Source: Nodularia sp. NIES-3585 (GTDB lineage Bacteria; Cyanobacteriota; Cyanobacteriia; Cyanobacteriales; Nostocaceae). From it: 64,000 nucleotides of DNA. Positions 34,198 to 43,130 of this stretch are shown here, piece by piece. The position numbers were made by a program, and so were the translations under genes. Each line of letters starts with the position of its first letter. The first letter of the stretch is position 1. Below the pieces are notes generated by a model that saw nothing but the letters and a program-made list of their open reading frames with translations, had not been told where the DNA came from and searched no databases. The stretch lies in the NCBI RefSeq assembly GCF_002218065.1, contig NZ_BDUB01000001.1, positions 197,567 to 261,566 on the forward strand, in the 5' to 3' direction.

Positions 34198-35409
34198 TCA
34201 ACATTTTTCACTAGAGAAAAGTCGTTTTAAAAATTCTTTTCCTGCATCTTCAATATTTCCATTTAGAGAAAAAGCAAGACTTCGCACTCTAATTTTTCCT
34301 CTATGTTCTCCAATATATTCATCAAGATGATTGTTTAATTCACTTGGATAAACTAACACTGTTTCAGGACAATTTTTAGAGACAGCATAAGCTATTACTT
34401 GGGCTATGTCATTTTTGGAAATATTATCTGGATTTTTATATTTAGTATCCAGAATGTATTGAGGAGTTAAAGTTTGAGTGTCGTATATAATTAAATCAGT
34501 TTGAAAATATATGTTTTTTTCTATATTGATTCTTTCTTGAGTCTTTAGAGTTAAATTTGGGGGTAAATTTTCTTTTAACCATTCTGCAACAAACATTTCA
34601 AACAGACGTGCCATATTTACTAAAAACGGTAGAGTAGTATTTTTTCCTCTTTCATGACTGGGGCTAGTATTATCTAAAAAGAATCGGCAAAGTTGATGTA
34701 ATGTATAATAGTCATTATTAAGACGTTGGTAATTTTGCTTAATACAATCTTCTGAAGTACAAGGTTGTAAAGACACCATTCCTTGCATAGCGTGATAGGC
34801 TTTTCTAACTATCTGTGAGACTTTATCTGAACAGCAACCACTATGACCAATATGAAAAAGCGTCCAAAATAAAATTTGATTATCTATAATATCAGCCGTA
34901 TGTTCTTTATATTCACATTGTAATTTTACATTCCAAGGTTTTTTAATGATATTTTGAATATTTAACTTTCCGCGCACATAAGTCAACTGCTCAATTTTGG
35001 GTACATAACTGCGATATAAACCTTTACGACAGCGTTCTATAATTTTTTGAGCTAGAATCTCAGCTAGGTGATTGTAAATATTTTCTACAGATTCACAATT
35101 CATGTAACCTTGCAGAAAGTTGAAGCTTTTTAAATTGTAAGCATATTCCAACATCCCCAATAAATTTTTAATTGGAAGTTTAGGATTTATTTTAACAGCT
35201 AAATCAGAATTTAAAGGAATATAACCTACCCAACCCTTAGCAGTTAGTTTCCATTGATGACGAGTTTTGTAACTAGGAGAATCTAAGTCTACTTGGTGTT
35301 TGTATTTTTCATATAATATAATTTCACATTCTTCTGAAAATTTATTACGCTCAAAATATTTATATTGATATTCGGTTATTTCAATAATTTGTAAATTTGC
35401 TGAGTTCAT
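34198..35409 (-). CDS. mcrC: McrC-like nuclease subunit of a type IV restriction system
   Basis: 403 residues. The N-terminal half (KLTAKGWVGYIPLNSDLAVKINPK) is the McrC region that stimulates the McrB ring. The C-terminal PD-(D/E)XK nuclease has LFEMFVAEWL, then TDLIIYD, then YILDTKYK with the catalytic Asp and D-x-K. McrBC complexes cut DNA with modified cytosines, defending against modified phage. It overlaps mcrB by four bases. AT-rich compared with the neighbouring fut genes. Confidence 0.88.
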   Translation of the reverse strand: MNSANLQIIEITEYQYKYFERNKFSEECEIILYEKYKHQVDLDSPSYKTRHQWKLTAKGWVGYIPLNSDLAVKINPKLPIKNLLGMLEYAYNLKSFNFLQGYMNCESVENIYNHLAEILAQKIIERCRKGLYRSYVPKIEQLTYVRGKLNIQNIIKKPWNVKLQCEYKEHTADIIDNQILFWTLFHIGHSGCCSDKVSQIVRKAYHAMQGMVSLQPCTSEDCIKQNYQRLNNDYYTLHQLCRFFLDNTSPSHERGKNTTLPFLVNMARLFEMFVAEWLKENLPPNLTLKTQERINIEKNIYFQTDLIIYDTQTLTPQYILDTKYKNPDNISKNDIAQVIAYAVSKNCPETVLVYPSELNNHLDEYIGEHRGKIRVRSLAFSLNGNIEDAGKEFLKRLFSSEKC

Positions 35410-36608
35410 ATAGTTAACTGATGCTCGATTTTATCCCAGCGAAACTCATCTACTTTTTCTATGTTGTTAAAAAAGTATTCTTCTAAATACGGTTCAATTT
35501 CCATCTTCCAAATGTCTTCTATATCTTCTCGTAGATTAGGAGTCAGAAAAAAGGAAATACCAACTTCATAGTTTTTATCATCAATAGCTATGTTTAATCG
35601 TTTCAACACATCAATTAAATCCATAACTGCAAAACCAGGATTTAAGTGATATTTGATGAGAACATCATAATTACGGCGTAGTTCAATAAATGCAAAGCGA
35701 CGACGTAAAGCATGATCTATTTGTGCGATAGACCTATCTGCTGTGTTCATTGTGCCGATAATACGGACATTTTCAGGAATAGAAAAAGTATTACCACCAG
35801 CTAGAGGAATTTCTTGATTACGGTATTCTAGTAAATACATTAATTCACCAAAAACCTGGGCTAAATTTGCACGGTTGATTTCATCAATGATGAGAACACA
35901 AATATCTTGAAATGACTCGGCTTTTTTACAAAACTCTAAAAATCTACCTGGAACAAGTGGATATGTTAATTTACCATCTTCACTTTGAGGACGAATACCT
36001 TGAATAAAGTCTTCATAAGTGTATGCTGGATGAAATTGTACTAATTCATAAAAACCATAATGACCAATTAATTCTTTAGCTAATTGTTCTGCAATAAATG
36101 TTTTTCCTGTTCCTGGTGAACCGTATATAATTGCTTGTCTTTTTCGATTAATAGCGCGTAACCAACATTCTAGTTCTTTTTCACTAAAGCCTGTTCTGTC
36201 TGTCCAAGAATCAAACAAAGGTGGGTTCCACTCTTCTGGTGATAAATAACGATTAATAACTGGGATAGGATCATTAGTAGTAGCAAGCAAAATTAAAGGA
36301 AGATATTGTTGAAACCAATTTACACATCTATATATCGTAGGTTGAAATCCCAAGTAATATAAAACTTGTTCTTTGTCCAAAATGCAATTCTTATCAGTAA
36401 TTAATAACTTAGGATTTTGAATGAGAATCTTTGTAATTGATTCTGGATTTTTATTTCCAGCTTTTTGTAATAACTTATAATAAGTTAAATCACACGCATT
36501 CAGTTTTATACCCCATTGGTTAATTTGTATCCTCAATAGGTTACAATGACCAAATATTGCTTCTAAACATAACTCATAATCTTCATCATTAAAATTAGCC
36601 TCTACCAT
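35406..36608 (-). CDS. mcrB: McrB-like AAA+ motor subunit
   Basis: 400 residues. The motor domain starts near 145: Walker A GSPGTGKT (163-170), FHPAYTYEDFIQG, Walker B VLIIDEINR (about 238-246) and the McrB signature MNTADRS (287-293) with ALRRRFAF for the arginine fingers. The McrB GTPase group uses GTP to translocate DNA. The first ~140 residues form an N-terminal domain I do not recognise; in this family that part sets target specificity. Overlaps mcrC. Confidence 0.87.
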   Translation of the reverse strand: MVEANFNDEDYELCLEAIFGHCNLLRIQINQWGIKLNACDLTYYKLLQKAGNKNPESITKILIQNPKLLITDKNCILDKEQVLYYLGFQPTIYRCVNWFQQYLPLILLATTNDPIPVINRYLSPEEWNPPLFDSWTDRTGFSEKELECWLRAINRKRQAIIYGSPGTGKTFIAEQLAKELIGHYGFYELVQFHPAYTYEDFIQGIRPQSEDGKLTYPLVPGRFLEFCKKAESFQDICVLIIDEINRANLAQVFGELMYLLEYRNQEIPLAGGNTFSIPENVRIIGTMNTADRSIAQIDHALRRRFAFIELRRNYDVLIKYHLNPGFAVMDLIDVLKRLNIAIDDKNYEVGISFFLTPNLREDIEDIWKMEIEPYLEEYFFNNIEKVDEFRWDKIEHQLTI

Positions 36609-36730
36609 ATTTTTTTTAACTAGGTCTTGATGATTAGAGTTAATATCATTTATTGGTTGTATGGACAGAAATATTGGTAAATAACTGGAAACTTTCTTGC
36701 AAAACTCTATAAAAGGATATTCTACATAGG

Positions 36731-36967
36731 TTAGAACGAATCACCAACCAAAAAATCTAATTCACCCTCACCTATTGGATAACCTTTGTAATTTACTGCT
36801 ACTAAATGTTTAGACTTATGAGGTATACCACGCAAGCGAAACTCCGTAGCCAACGCCTGATGATATACCCTCTCCAAAAAACCAGCCCCCAAAACCCGAT
36901 GTACCTCAATAGCCGCCCCAATCACACCATAAGCTAACCTCTCCACCTCATCACTAAACCGCCTCAT
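36731..36967 (-). pseudogene. truncated GxxExxY protein
   Basis: 78 residues from ATG 36967 (a longer frame from 37012 would read through a dispersed GAAACGAAGGAAG repeat). The GxxExxY hallmark is present as LGAGFLERVYHQAL, preceded by AYGVIGAAIEVHR. The frame stops at GEGELDFLVGDSF, just where full-length members continue into the IVELKA strand carrying the catalytic-type Glu/Lys. So the 3' third is missing, most likely lost by deletion. Lies between mcrB and a flavoprotein gene on the same strand. Confidence 0.7.
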
Positions 36968-37027
36968 CCTTCTTTCTTCTTCCTTCGTTTCCTTGGCTTC
37001 TTCGTGGTTCATTACCTCTTCCCCTCC

Positions 37028-38362
37028 TCATCTATTAAATTCTAAAACTTTACTCTTACCCGGATTCATTAACCCATAAGGATCAACCATTTCTTTAAAC
37101 TTTAACTGCTCAGGATCAATAACTTTTCTACCCCCATCTTCAATAATATATGTGTGGGGATTAGCAATAGATACACCCTTAGCTTCGTGATAGCGAATAA
37201 TTTCATTTAGGCGTTCTTCTGTGCTGTAACGCACAAGTTGTAAAGCACCAGGAATTACCCGACCATTGACTCGAAAAAATTCTAAATGCATCATGACTTC
37301 ATCACCAAAATAATGATACATATGCTCTACCAGTTCCAAGCCAGCATCAGCCGGAAACATACTTTGCAAATAAGTAATTGAAGTATCTACAGTCCGGGCG
37401 TGAAGCGTGGTGTGATTCCAAGTAAATTCTCCCAAATTGATACTTTTTTCTGCAACTGGTTTTTCATAGGTAATCTCTCCACCGTATTGCTGCACTAAAC
37501 CCGGTAATAATTCTAAGCTGGATTCAGCCAGCATTAATAAGACTGAGTGAGTACCTTCAGGAATATATTGTTGCAGGGGATGAAAGTATTGGGGGATAGG
37601 CGATGCAAATACCGAAATCAATTTTTTAATCATCCCGTCAGCATTACCCAGGGCTTGCCCAAACTTGGCTGCTGCCATAAAGTCGTTAAATGTGACAATC
37701 ACTTCTGCCCAAGGGTAAGCAGTCCCTAAAGGAATTTCTGCCTCTGTGATAATACCATTAATTCCCCAAGCATGAGTAACTTTCTGCACATCATCGCCAC
37801 GTAATTCGATCACACGGGGTTCATCTTCTAAAGTTACCACTCGCAGGGCTAAGATATTACCGCGATCGCCTAGTAACCCATATTGTATAGACCCAATACC
37901 CCCACTCCCACCAGCGATAAATCCCCCAATAGTCGCTGTGCGGTATGTAGAAGGTGCCATACGGATTTCCCAACCGATTTCTCTCGCTTTTTTATCGATA
38001 GCAGCCAATTTCACCCCAGCTTCTACCCGTGCTACCCCTGGCTTTACCCAAGGAATGCCCTGCATCTTCGACATATCTAAAATTACACCGCCATGTAAAG
38101 GCACACACTGCCCATAATTACCAGTCCCCGCACCTCTAACAGTTACAGGTATTTGGCATTGAACACAAGCGATCGCAACCTTGATTACCTCTTGTTCGTT
38201 AGCAGGACGCACCACCATATCCCCAACCTTTCCCTCAAGCTTTGGGACTAAAACAGGGCTAAAAGTGTGGTAATCCTGGGATAATTTAGCTACTTGGGTA
38301 GCTTCAGTAATTATTTCTATCCCTTCCAGAGAACTAAACAAATTATCTAATGTTTCCACCAT
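37028..38362 (-). CDS. FAD-binding oxidoreductase (GlcD-like)
   Basis: 444-residue FAD-linked oxidase. The PCMH-type FAD fold includes VTVRGAGTGNYGQCVPLHGG (about 74-93) and the flavin-contact region TATIGGFIAGGSGGIGSIQYG (about 142-162). The C-terminus ends KEMVDPYGLMNPGKSKVLEF, the usual closing motif of GlcD/D-lactate dehydrogenases. The cap domain is shorter than in GlcD (about 490 residues). It could be the GlcD partner of glcE/glcF or another 2-hydroxyacid dehydrogenase; sequence alone does not decide. Confidence 0.75.
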   Translation of the reverse strand: MVETLDNLFSSLEGIEIITEATQVAKLSQDYHTFSPVLVPKLEGKVGDMVVRPANEQEVIKVAIACVQCQIPVTVRGAGTGNYGQCVPLHGGVILDMSKMQGIPWVKPGVARVEAGVKLAAIDKKAREIGWEIRMAPSTYRTATIGGFIAGGSGGIGSIQYGLLGDRGNILALRVVTLEDEPRVIELRGDDVQKVTHAWGINGIITEAEIPLGTAYPWAEVIVTFNDFMAAAKFGQALGNADGMIKKLISVFASPIPQYFHPLQQYIPEGTHSVLLMLAESSLELLPGLVQQYGGEITYEKPVAEKSINLGEFTWNHTTLHARTVDTSITYLQSMFPADAGLELVEHMYHYFGDEVMMHLEFFRVNGRVIPGALQLVRYSTEERLNEIIRYHEAKGVSIANPHTYIIEDGGRKVIDPEQLKFKEMVDPYGLMNPGKSKVLEFNR

Positions 38363-38701
38363 ATTTCATATCCTCTTCTTTATAAACACAGACCAACGCC
38401 AAACATATAACTCTGCGTACCTTTGCGCTAACCTCCGCGCCCCTTTGCGTTTTGAACTTTCCTCCTACTTACTCAATATAAACTGGTCGCTAGTAGGTTT
38501 GAGCCATTATAAATATATTTCACCAAAAATCAATTCATAATTATTTTTAATTCTCGCTTTTTTGCAGATTAAATATAATTAAAAGTTGATACAAATTCTT
38601 GACTTAGTAGTATTTTATCTAATTGTATAAAAGTTAATCAAATGCCCTGATATTTGAGATTTTTTTATTACTTTTGATATATCAATATACCATCAACTTT
38701 G
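38363..38701. other. AT-rich spacer before the multicopper oxidase remnant
   Basis: No frame or RNA recognised. Near 38400-38455 it holds the dispersed TTTGCGCTAACCTCCGCGCCCC type of repeat. From 38500 on it is strongly AT-rich. Confidence 0.4.
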
Positions 38702-39466
38702 ATGAACATGAAAAACAAGTTACTTTTTTTGGATTTATTTTTGTTTATTTTAGGAATTTCATTTAACTCAGTAAAAGCCCAGTCTACAAACACTTATTCC
38801 CTGCTCAATGCCAAAAGCCAACCACAGTTCATTAATTCCCTACCTTCTCCTCAAAAGATAGATGCTACAAGCGGAGGAAATTTTACTTTAGAAATGAGAG
38901 AAAGCGAGCAATGGCTAGGACTATATGCCAATCCCGGTGAAGATGGAGTGTATGGTATCAGAGATGATGAGTGTTTAAATACAACCATTTGGGGATATGG
39001 TTTAGCAGGACAAAATGTTACCTATCCTGGTTCTACATTCATCGCCCAAAAGTCTGTGCCTATTCAAGTTGAGTGGGAAAACAAGCTACCTAGAGAACAT
39101 TTGCTACCGATAGATATCGAAAAATTGCACAGTCAACCTCTCAGAGAAGCCCTTGCACAAAAATCAATACCCACCCACAGTGGTACACCTCCATAGAAAT
39201 TCCGTGCTAACGTAGTCTCTGAAATAGACCCAATGAACGGCGAAACGAAGCAATATCTCCGAAATGTTGACTTTCAGGACAATCCCAAGGAACCAGAAAT
39301 CTCCGAGCAGGGTCGAAAGGATTCCATAATTGTCTACCCTAATGAAGTTGTCCGAGTCATTGCCAAATACGATGGGCCAGGAAAATATACTTGGCACTGT
39401 CATGTGTTAATCCATGAAGACCACGATATGATGCGTCCAATGGAAGTGGTTGAGGAATTACAATAA
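38702..39466 (+). pseudogene. multicopper oxidase with internal deletion and stop
   Basis: The first part (38702-39196) encodes a signal peptide (LLFLDLFLFILGISF) and a CotA/bilirubin-oxidase-like opening up to LPREHLLP, then stops at TAG 39194. The same frame continues with FRANVVSEIDP and, after about 60 residues, the type 1 copper site YTWHCHVLIHEDHDMM. The HLHGG and middle cupredoxin domains are absent, so the total is about 255 residues against about 500-600 usually. A large in-frame deletion plus a nonsense codon explains it. Confidence 0.75.
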
Positions 39467-39793
39467 GATTATTGATTTTGTGGGGTGGGTTTCTCCGTCC
39501 CCCCCTGAATACCATAATTACTGCATTGAGATTCTACTTTTGCTGTTATCAATGCTTACAGCAGTTTTCATGTATTTAGACCACAGTCTTGATTCCTCTG
39601 GTGCGCCTGGTGCGCCTGGTGCGTAAGACAAGAAAATGTAGTTCATTTACCCGAAAATCTTTGTAAGTCTGATTTTTTTGTTAACCTTGTCCTCTATCAT
39701 CGGTTGAAAAAAGCTAAACACTTTTTAAATCACTCTGCTAATCTGAGTAAATTTCCTTAAAATCTATCAAGTGAGAGCGCGAGGCTACGAAGA
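39467..39793. other. spacer with 9-bp tandem repeat
   Basis: CTGGTGCGC occurs three times in a row at about 39597-39624. The rest is AT-rich with no frame. Just before the next gene GAGG at 39781 gives a ribosome-binding site. Confidence 0.5.
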
Positions 39794-40582
39794 TTGGACG
39801 ATAACTATCAAACTTACCTGAATCGGGTAGCAAGAATGACGCTGCCAGAAGCTTACAGATCCCAAATTCAGCATATTCAGGAATCTGCTAAGTTTAATTT
39901 GCATTCTGGCTCCAGACAAGCCGCACCTTTTCCTGGGTATTCACTCATTACCCCACCTGCCGCAGAACAAGCAAACAACTCTACTTTCCATACCAAATTA
40001 GAATCTTACCAGCAGGAACTTTTACAGTTGCCTGTAGGCAGTGATTTGATTGTCCCTGTACCCCCAGCTAGCTTTCATTTGACTTTAGCTGACTTGATTT
40101 GGGACAGTGCTTATGTTCATGCGTGTGAAAAAGACCCTGAATTTGACCAAAAGTTACGTTCTTGTTGTGCTGAAATATTGCAGCAGTATCAACAATCCAT
40201 GACAAACGGAAATCATCCGATTCAATGGCAAATGCTGGGATTGATAGTGATGCCAAGAGCGGTGGGTGTTTGTTTAGTCCCCCAGGATGAACGTTGCTAT
40301 GAGCAAATTATTCAATTTCGCCGTAAAATCTATCAAAATCCGAAGTTAATGGCTTTGGGTATTGAACAGCATTATCATTTCATGGCCCACGTAACATTAG
40401 GTTATTTTGGAGAAGTTGCGCCAGATTTAGACCGTAAAAATCTCAGCACTATGCTTTCTGAGTTGAATCAGCAATGGCTGCTGAATTTTCCAGAGTTTTT
40501 AATCAACCGTGTGGAACTACGGAAATTTGACGATATGACCCACTATTACCGTGAAGCAGACTGGCCGAGTTTAAATTTTTAG
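39794..40582 (+). CDS. DUF1868 protein, 2H phosphoesterase-like
   Basis: 262 residues starting at TTG 39794 (GAGG nine bases upstream). Two H-x-T motifs, FHLTLADL (about 94-101) and AHVTLGYF (about 200-207), are spaced as in the 2H phosphoesterase superfamily (RNA ligase/cyclic phosphodiesterase-like). The family is labelled DUF1868 and occurs in cyanobacteria and fungi. A role on 2',3'-cyclic or 2'-5' linked nucleotides is possible from the fold but untested. Monocistronic. Confidence 0.75.
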   Translation: MDDNYQTYLNRVARMTLPEAYRSQIQHIQESAKFNLHSGSRQAAPFPGYSLITPPAAEQANNSTFHTKLESYQQELLQLPVGSDLIVPVPPASFHLTLADLIWDSAYVHACEKDPEFDQKLRSCCAEILQQYQQSMTNGNHPIQWQMLGLIVMPRAVGVCLVPQDERCYEQIIQFRRKIYQNPKLMALGIEQHYHFMAHVTLGYFGEVAPDLDRKNLSTMLSELNQQWLLNFPEFLINRVELRKFDDMTHYYREADWPSLNF

Positions 40583-40637
40583 GAATTAAGAACTAGGGAA
40601 AACTTTTTCCCATGCTAACTGGCTAATACCCTATCCA

Positions 40638-40710
40638 TTCCAAGAAACACATTTTGTAATCCTGATACTCCAAGGCTTTTAGGAAAAACGTTCCAATGTG
40701 TTTCTTGGAA
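40638..40710. repeat. perfect 16-bp inverted repeat
   Basis: TTCCAAGAAACACATT (40638-40653) and AATGTGTTTCTTGGAA (40695-40710) are perfectly complementary across a 41-base loop. It lies between convergent genes and could be a terminator stem, a small RNA or a MITE end pair. No T-run directly follows the stem. Confidence 0.7.
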
Positions 40711-40756
40711 GATACTTTAAGTTTAAAACTTCTATATTTTTTACATGAGAAAAATT

Positions 40757-41188
40757 TTAAAGAATTAATACCAAGGTTCCTATAACTACTAATAAATTGC
40801 CTAAAACAATTTTCCAGCTTAACGATTCACCAAGAAAAATAACAGAAAACAATAAAACTAATACCAAACTAGATTTATCAATTGGTGCAACTAGTGAGGC
40901 TTTTCCCATTTGTAAAGCTTTGAAATAAAAAATCCAGGATAAACCAGTAGCCATTCCAGATAATAATAGAAAAAACATAGTTTTTTGGGGAATTTCCACA
41001 AGATTGACCCCCTTCCCTTCAACAAATACAATTAGCCAAGCAATCACTAAAATAACCACAGTTCGGATTGCTGTTGCTAGGTTAGAGTTCACATTTTCGA
41101 CACCAATTTTGGCAAATATGGTTGTCAATGCGGCAAAACCAGCTGAAAGTAATGCATATATCCACCACATTTTTGTGTCATTCTCCAT
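40757..41188 (-). CDS. EamA-family transporter, single domain
   Basis: 143 residues with four to five membrane helices and one EamA domain: WWIYALLSAGFAALTTIFAKIGV at the start and GKASLVAPIDKSSLVLVLLFS near the end. Proteins this short, with half the usual ten helices, work as dimers in the small DMT group. The substrate cannot be told. RBS region AGGAAGCAACATG-like. Monocistronic. Confidence 0.8.
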   Translation of the reverse strand: MENDTKMWWIYALLSAGFAALTTIFAKIGVENVNSNLATAIRTVVILVIAWLIVFVEGKGVNLVEIPQKTMFFLLLSGMATGLSWIFYFKALQMGKASLVAPIDKSSLVLVLLFSVIFLGESLSWKIVLGNLLVVIGTLVLIL

Positions 41189-41337
41189 GTTGCTTCCTGC
41201 TTAAATAGCTAATATTTGCCTCTAAAGCACGTCTCAGGCATCTCCAATTGTGTCGATTGATTAATCTTGACACACAAACCCGGCACAAATAGATAAAGTG
41301 TGCGATTATAAAGAAAATCTTAAGAAAAGCGAAGACG

Positions 41338-41574
41338 ATGATAACCGCAAAAATGATGCAACAAATTTGGGCTGTGATCGAGTCTACTCAAGTCAGCACT
41401 TTGCTCCAGTTCGACGATGCCGCCTTAGTACAATTACTTCTCCAAAAGTTCAAATCTCAGCAAGTGGTTGACATACATACAGATAGCAGCCTTAATACCT
41501 ACATCGAATCTAAACTGCCCTTAATTCGTGATACCGCTGAAGGAAGACTATTCTTTGGAAAAGGCAATCATTAG
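41338..41574 (+). CDS. conserved small hypothetical protein
   Basis: 78 residues, soluble and helical. It starts MITAKMMQQIWAVIEST and ends with SKLPLIRDTAEGRLFF. Similar short proteins are common in Nostoc-type genomes, as far as I recall, but none has a known function. The ATG has a GCGAAGACG lead. It is followed by a gene for a small membrane protein on the same strand. Confidence 0.6.
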   Translation: MITAKMMQQIWAVIESTQVSTLLQFDDAALVQLLLQKFKSQQVVDIHTDSSLNTYIESKLPLIRDTAEGRLFFGKGNH

Positions 41575-41647
41575 TACAAAAAACAAAATAACTATACATA
41601 ATTAACATATATGACTAATTATTTTCTCAGAATTTAAGTACAAAATT

Positions 41648-41914
41648 ATGAATCACTGGCTAGGAATTGCCCTGGTAGCTTATCTAATTGGAGCAGCAAT
41701 TGAAGGGGTGAGTACAGTCAGTCAGCTATCTCGCTCAGTTGAAGAGCTAGCACAAGGCATACAAGATCAATCATCAGAATCAGATACTCCGCCTAAATTA
41801 AATTGGCAAATCTTAACCACCATTGCTTCGGTAAGTATCTGTGGAGCTTTCTGCTGGCCATGCCGACTGCTCCACCGTTCAATCAAAGGGTGCATTTCAT
41901 CTAAAAAATTGTAA
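41648..41914 (+). CDS. small membrane protein, unknown
   Basis: 88 residues with a hydrophobic segment at 4-22 (IALVAYLIGAAIEG) and a second at about 55-72 (ILTTIASVSICGAFCWPC), separated by a charged loop (EELAQGIQDQSSESD). Two cysteines sit in the second helix. No family recognised. 73 bases after the preceding hypothetical; possibly cotranscribed. Confidence 0.5.
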   Translation: MNHWLGIALVAYLIGAAIEGVSTVSQLSRSVEELAQGIQDQSSESDTPPKLNWQILTTIASVSICGAFCWPCRLLHRSIKGCISSKKL

Positions 41915-42247
41915 ACTATGATCTAGATAATTTTTGTGTCTTTTTTTAGTGATTTTATTTACCTAATTTAGATTTTATCAGCAAGTTGTAAAATATCTGC
42001 ACAACATTTTATCAAAAATTAGAATTATTAATCAATTATCTTCGTAAACAAGTCAGATTTAGGCTGATTTATGCAGTGTGTCTGGTTCGCTCATCTGTGT
42101 AGCAGTCTAGGTCTTAATTTTGAGGATGGATATCATCTCTAGTATAAGACAGCATCTAGCCGTAAGAATTATTGTGAGTGAAAAAGATTGCGGTAGCTTG
42201 AAATCTCAGCCCTCATTGACTATCTGAGGGCTTTACGTGTAAAATTG
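41915..42247. other. spacer ending in a hairpin
   Basis: AT-rich with no frame. AGCCCTCA (42208-42215) and TGAGGGCT (42225-42232) form an 8-bp stem, a plausible weak terminator for either side (TTTA on the right, AAATCTC on the left). Confidence 0.5.
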
Positions 42248-42940
42248 TTAATTTTCTGGCATGAGGTAATGCATAAACCACTGACTTGCCAATTGCGCTA
42301 CTGCTGCCAATGCGCCCGGTTCTTCAAACAAATGAGTGGCTTTAGGAATAATTTGCAATTGCTTTTCTATACCTAACTTTTTCAGTGCATCCTGATTCAT
42401 TTCTATCACTTGTGTATCATAACCACCAACAATTAGCAGGGTTGCTGCTTGCACATGAGGTAACGCTGAACCAGCTAAGTCAGGCCGTCCGCCACGAGAC
42501 ACTACAGCTTTCACCACTTGAGGGCGTTTTGCGGCGGCTAACAAGGCGGCAGCGCCTCCTGTACTCGCTCCGAAGTAACCTATTTGGAGATGATGAGTTT
42601 CTGGGTTCTGTGCTAACCAATCAGTGGTATTGACTAATCGTGATGCCAATAATTCAATATCAAAGCGCAACTGTCTTGTTATGAGATCAATTGCTTCCTC
42701 TTCATGAGTTAGCAAGTCAATTAGTAGAGTTGCTAGTCCCGCCTGTTGTAAAACTCGAGCAACATATCGATTGCGGGGACTATGGCGACTACTACCACTA
42801 CCATGAGCAAATACTACTATGCCTCTAGCAGTATCTGGAATCACTAAATTTCCCTCTAGCTTTACCTCACCTGCTGTGACTAACACTAGATATTCACGGT
42901 AATTCTGTGTTGATGTTTTATCCACTGACAAAACCTCCAT
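42248..42940 (-). CDS. dienelactone hydrolase-family alpha/beta hydrolase
   Basis: 230 residues. VVFAHGSGSSRHSPRN is the oxyanion loop, GYFGASTGGAAAL carries the nucleophile Ser (about 125), GGYDTQVIEMN the acid, and KATHLFEEPGAL the base His (about 208). It resembles the small phosphoribosyltransferase-associated hydrolases annotated as dienelactone hydrolase family. Substrate unknown. Divergent from the TspO-like gene. Confidence 0.8.
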   Translation of the reverse strand: MEVLSVDKTSTQNYREYLVLVTAGEVKLEGNLVIPDTARGIVVFAHGSGSSRHSPRNRYVARVLQQAGLATLLIDLLTHEEEAIDLITRQLRFDIELLASRLVNTTDWLAQNPETHHLQIGYFGASTGGAAALLAAAKRPQVVKAVVSRGGRPDLAGSALPHVQAATLLIVGGYDTQVIEMNQDALKKLGIEKQLQIIPKATHLFEEPGALAAVAQLASQWFMHYLMPEN

Positions 42941-43130
42941 TTATGGGTCGTTAGTTATCAGCAGTTTTTTCCTTTCTTTGTATTTAATGTTTTTTTAGAC
43001 TTTTCTACCTCATAGGCTAACGCTAAATAAATGCTCATACTACTCCTAATAGGTAGGATGCAAAAATCAACCCCACTTCATAAAGATGTAAAATACAACT
43101 ACATAAAGATATAAGTTACCTGATTATCCT

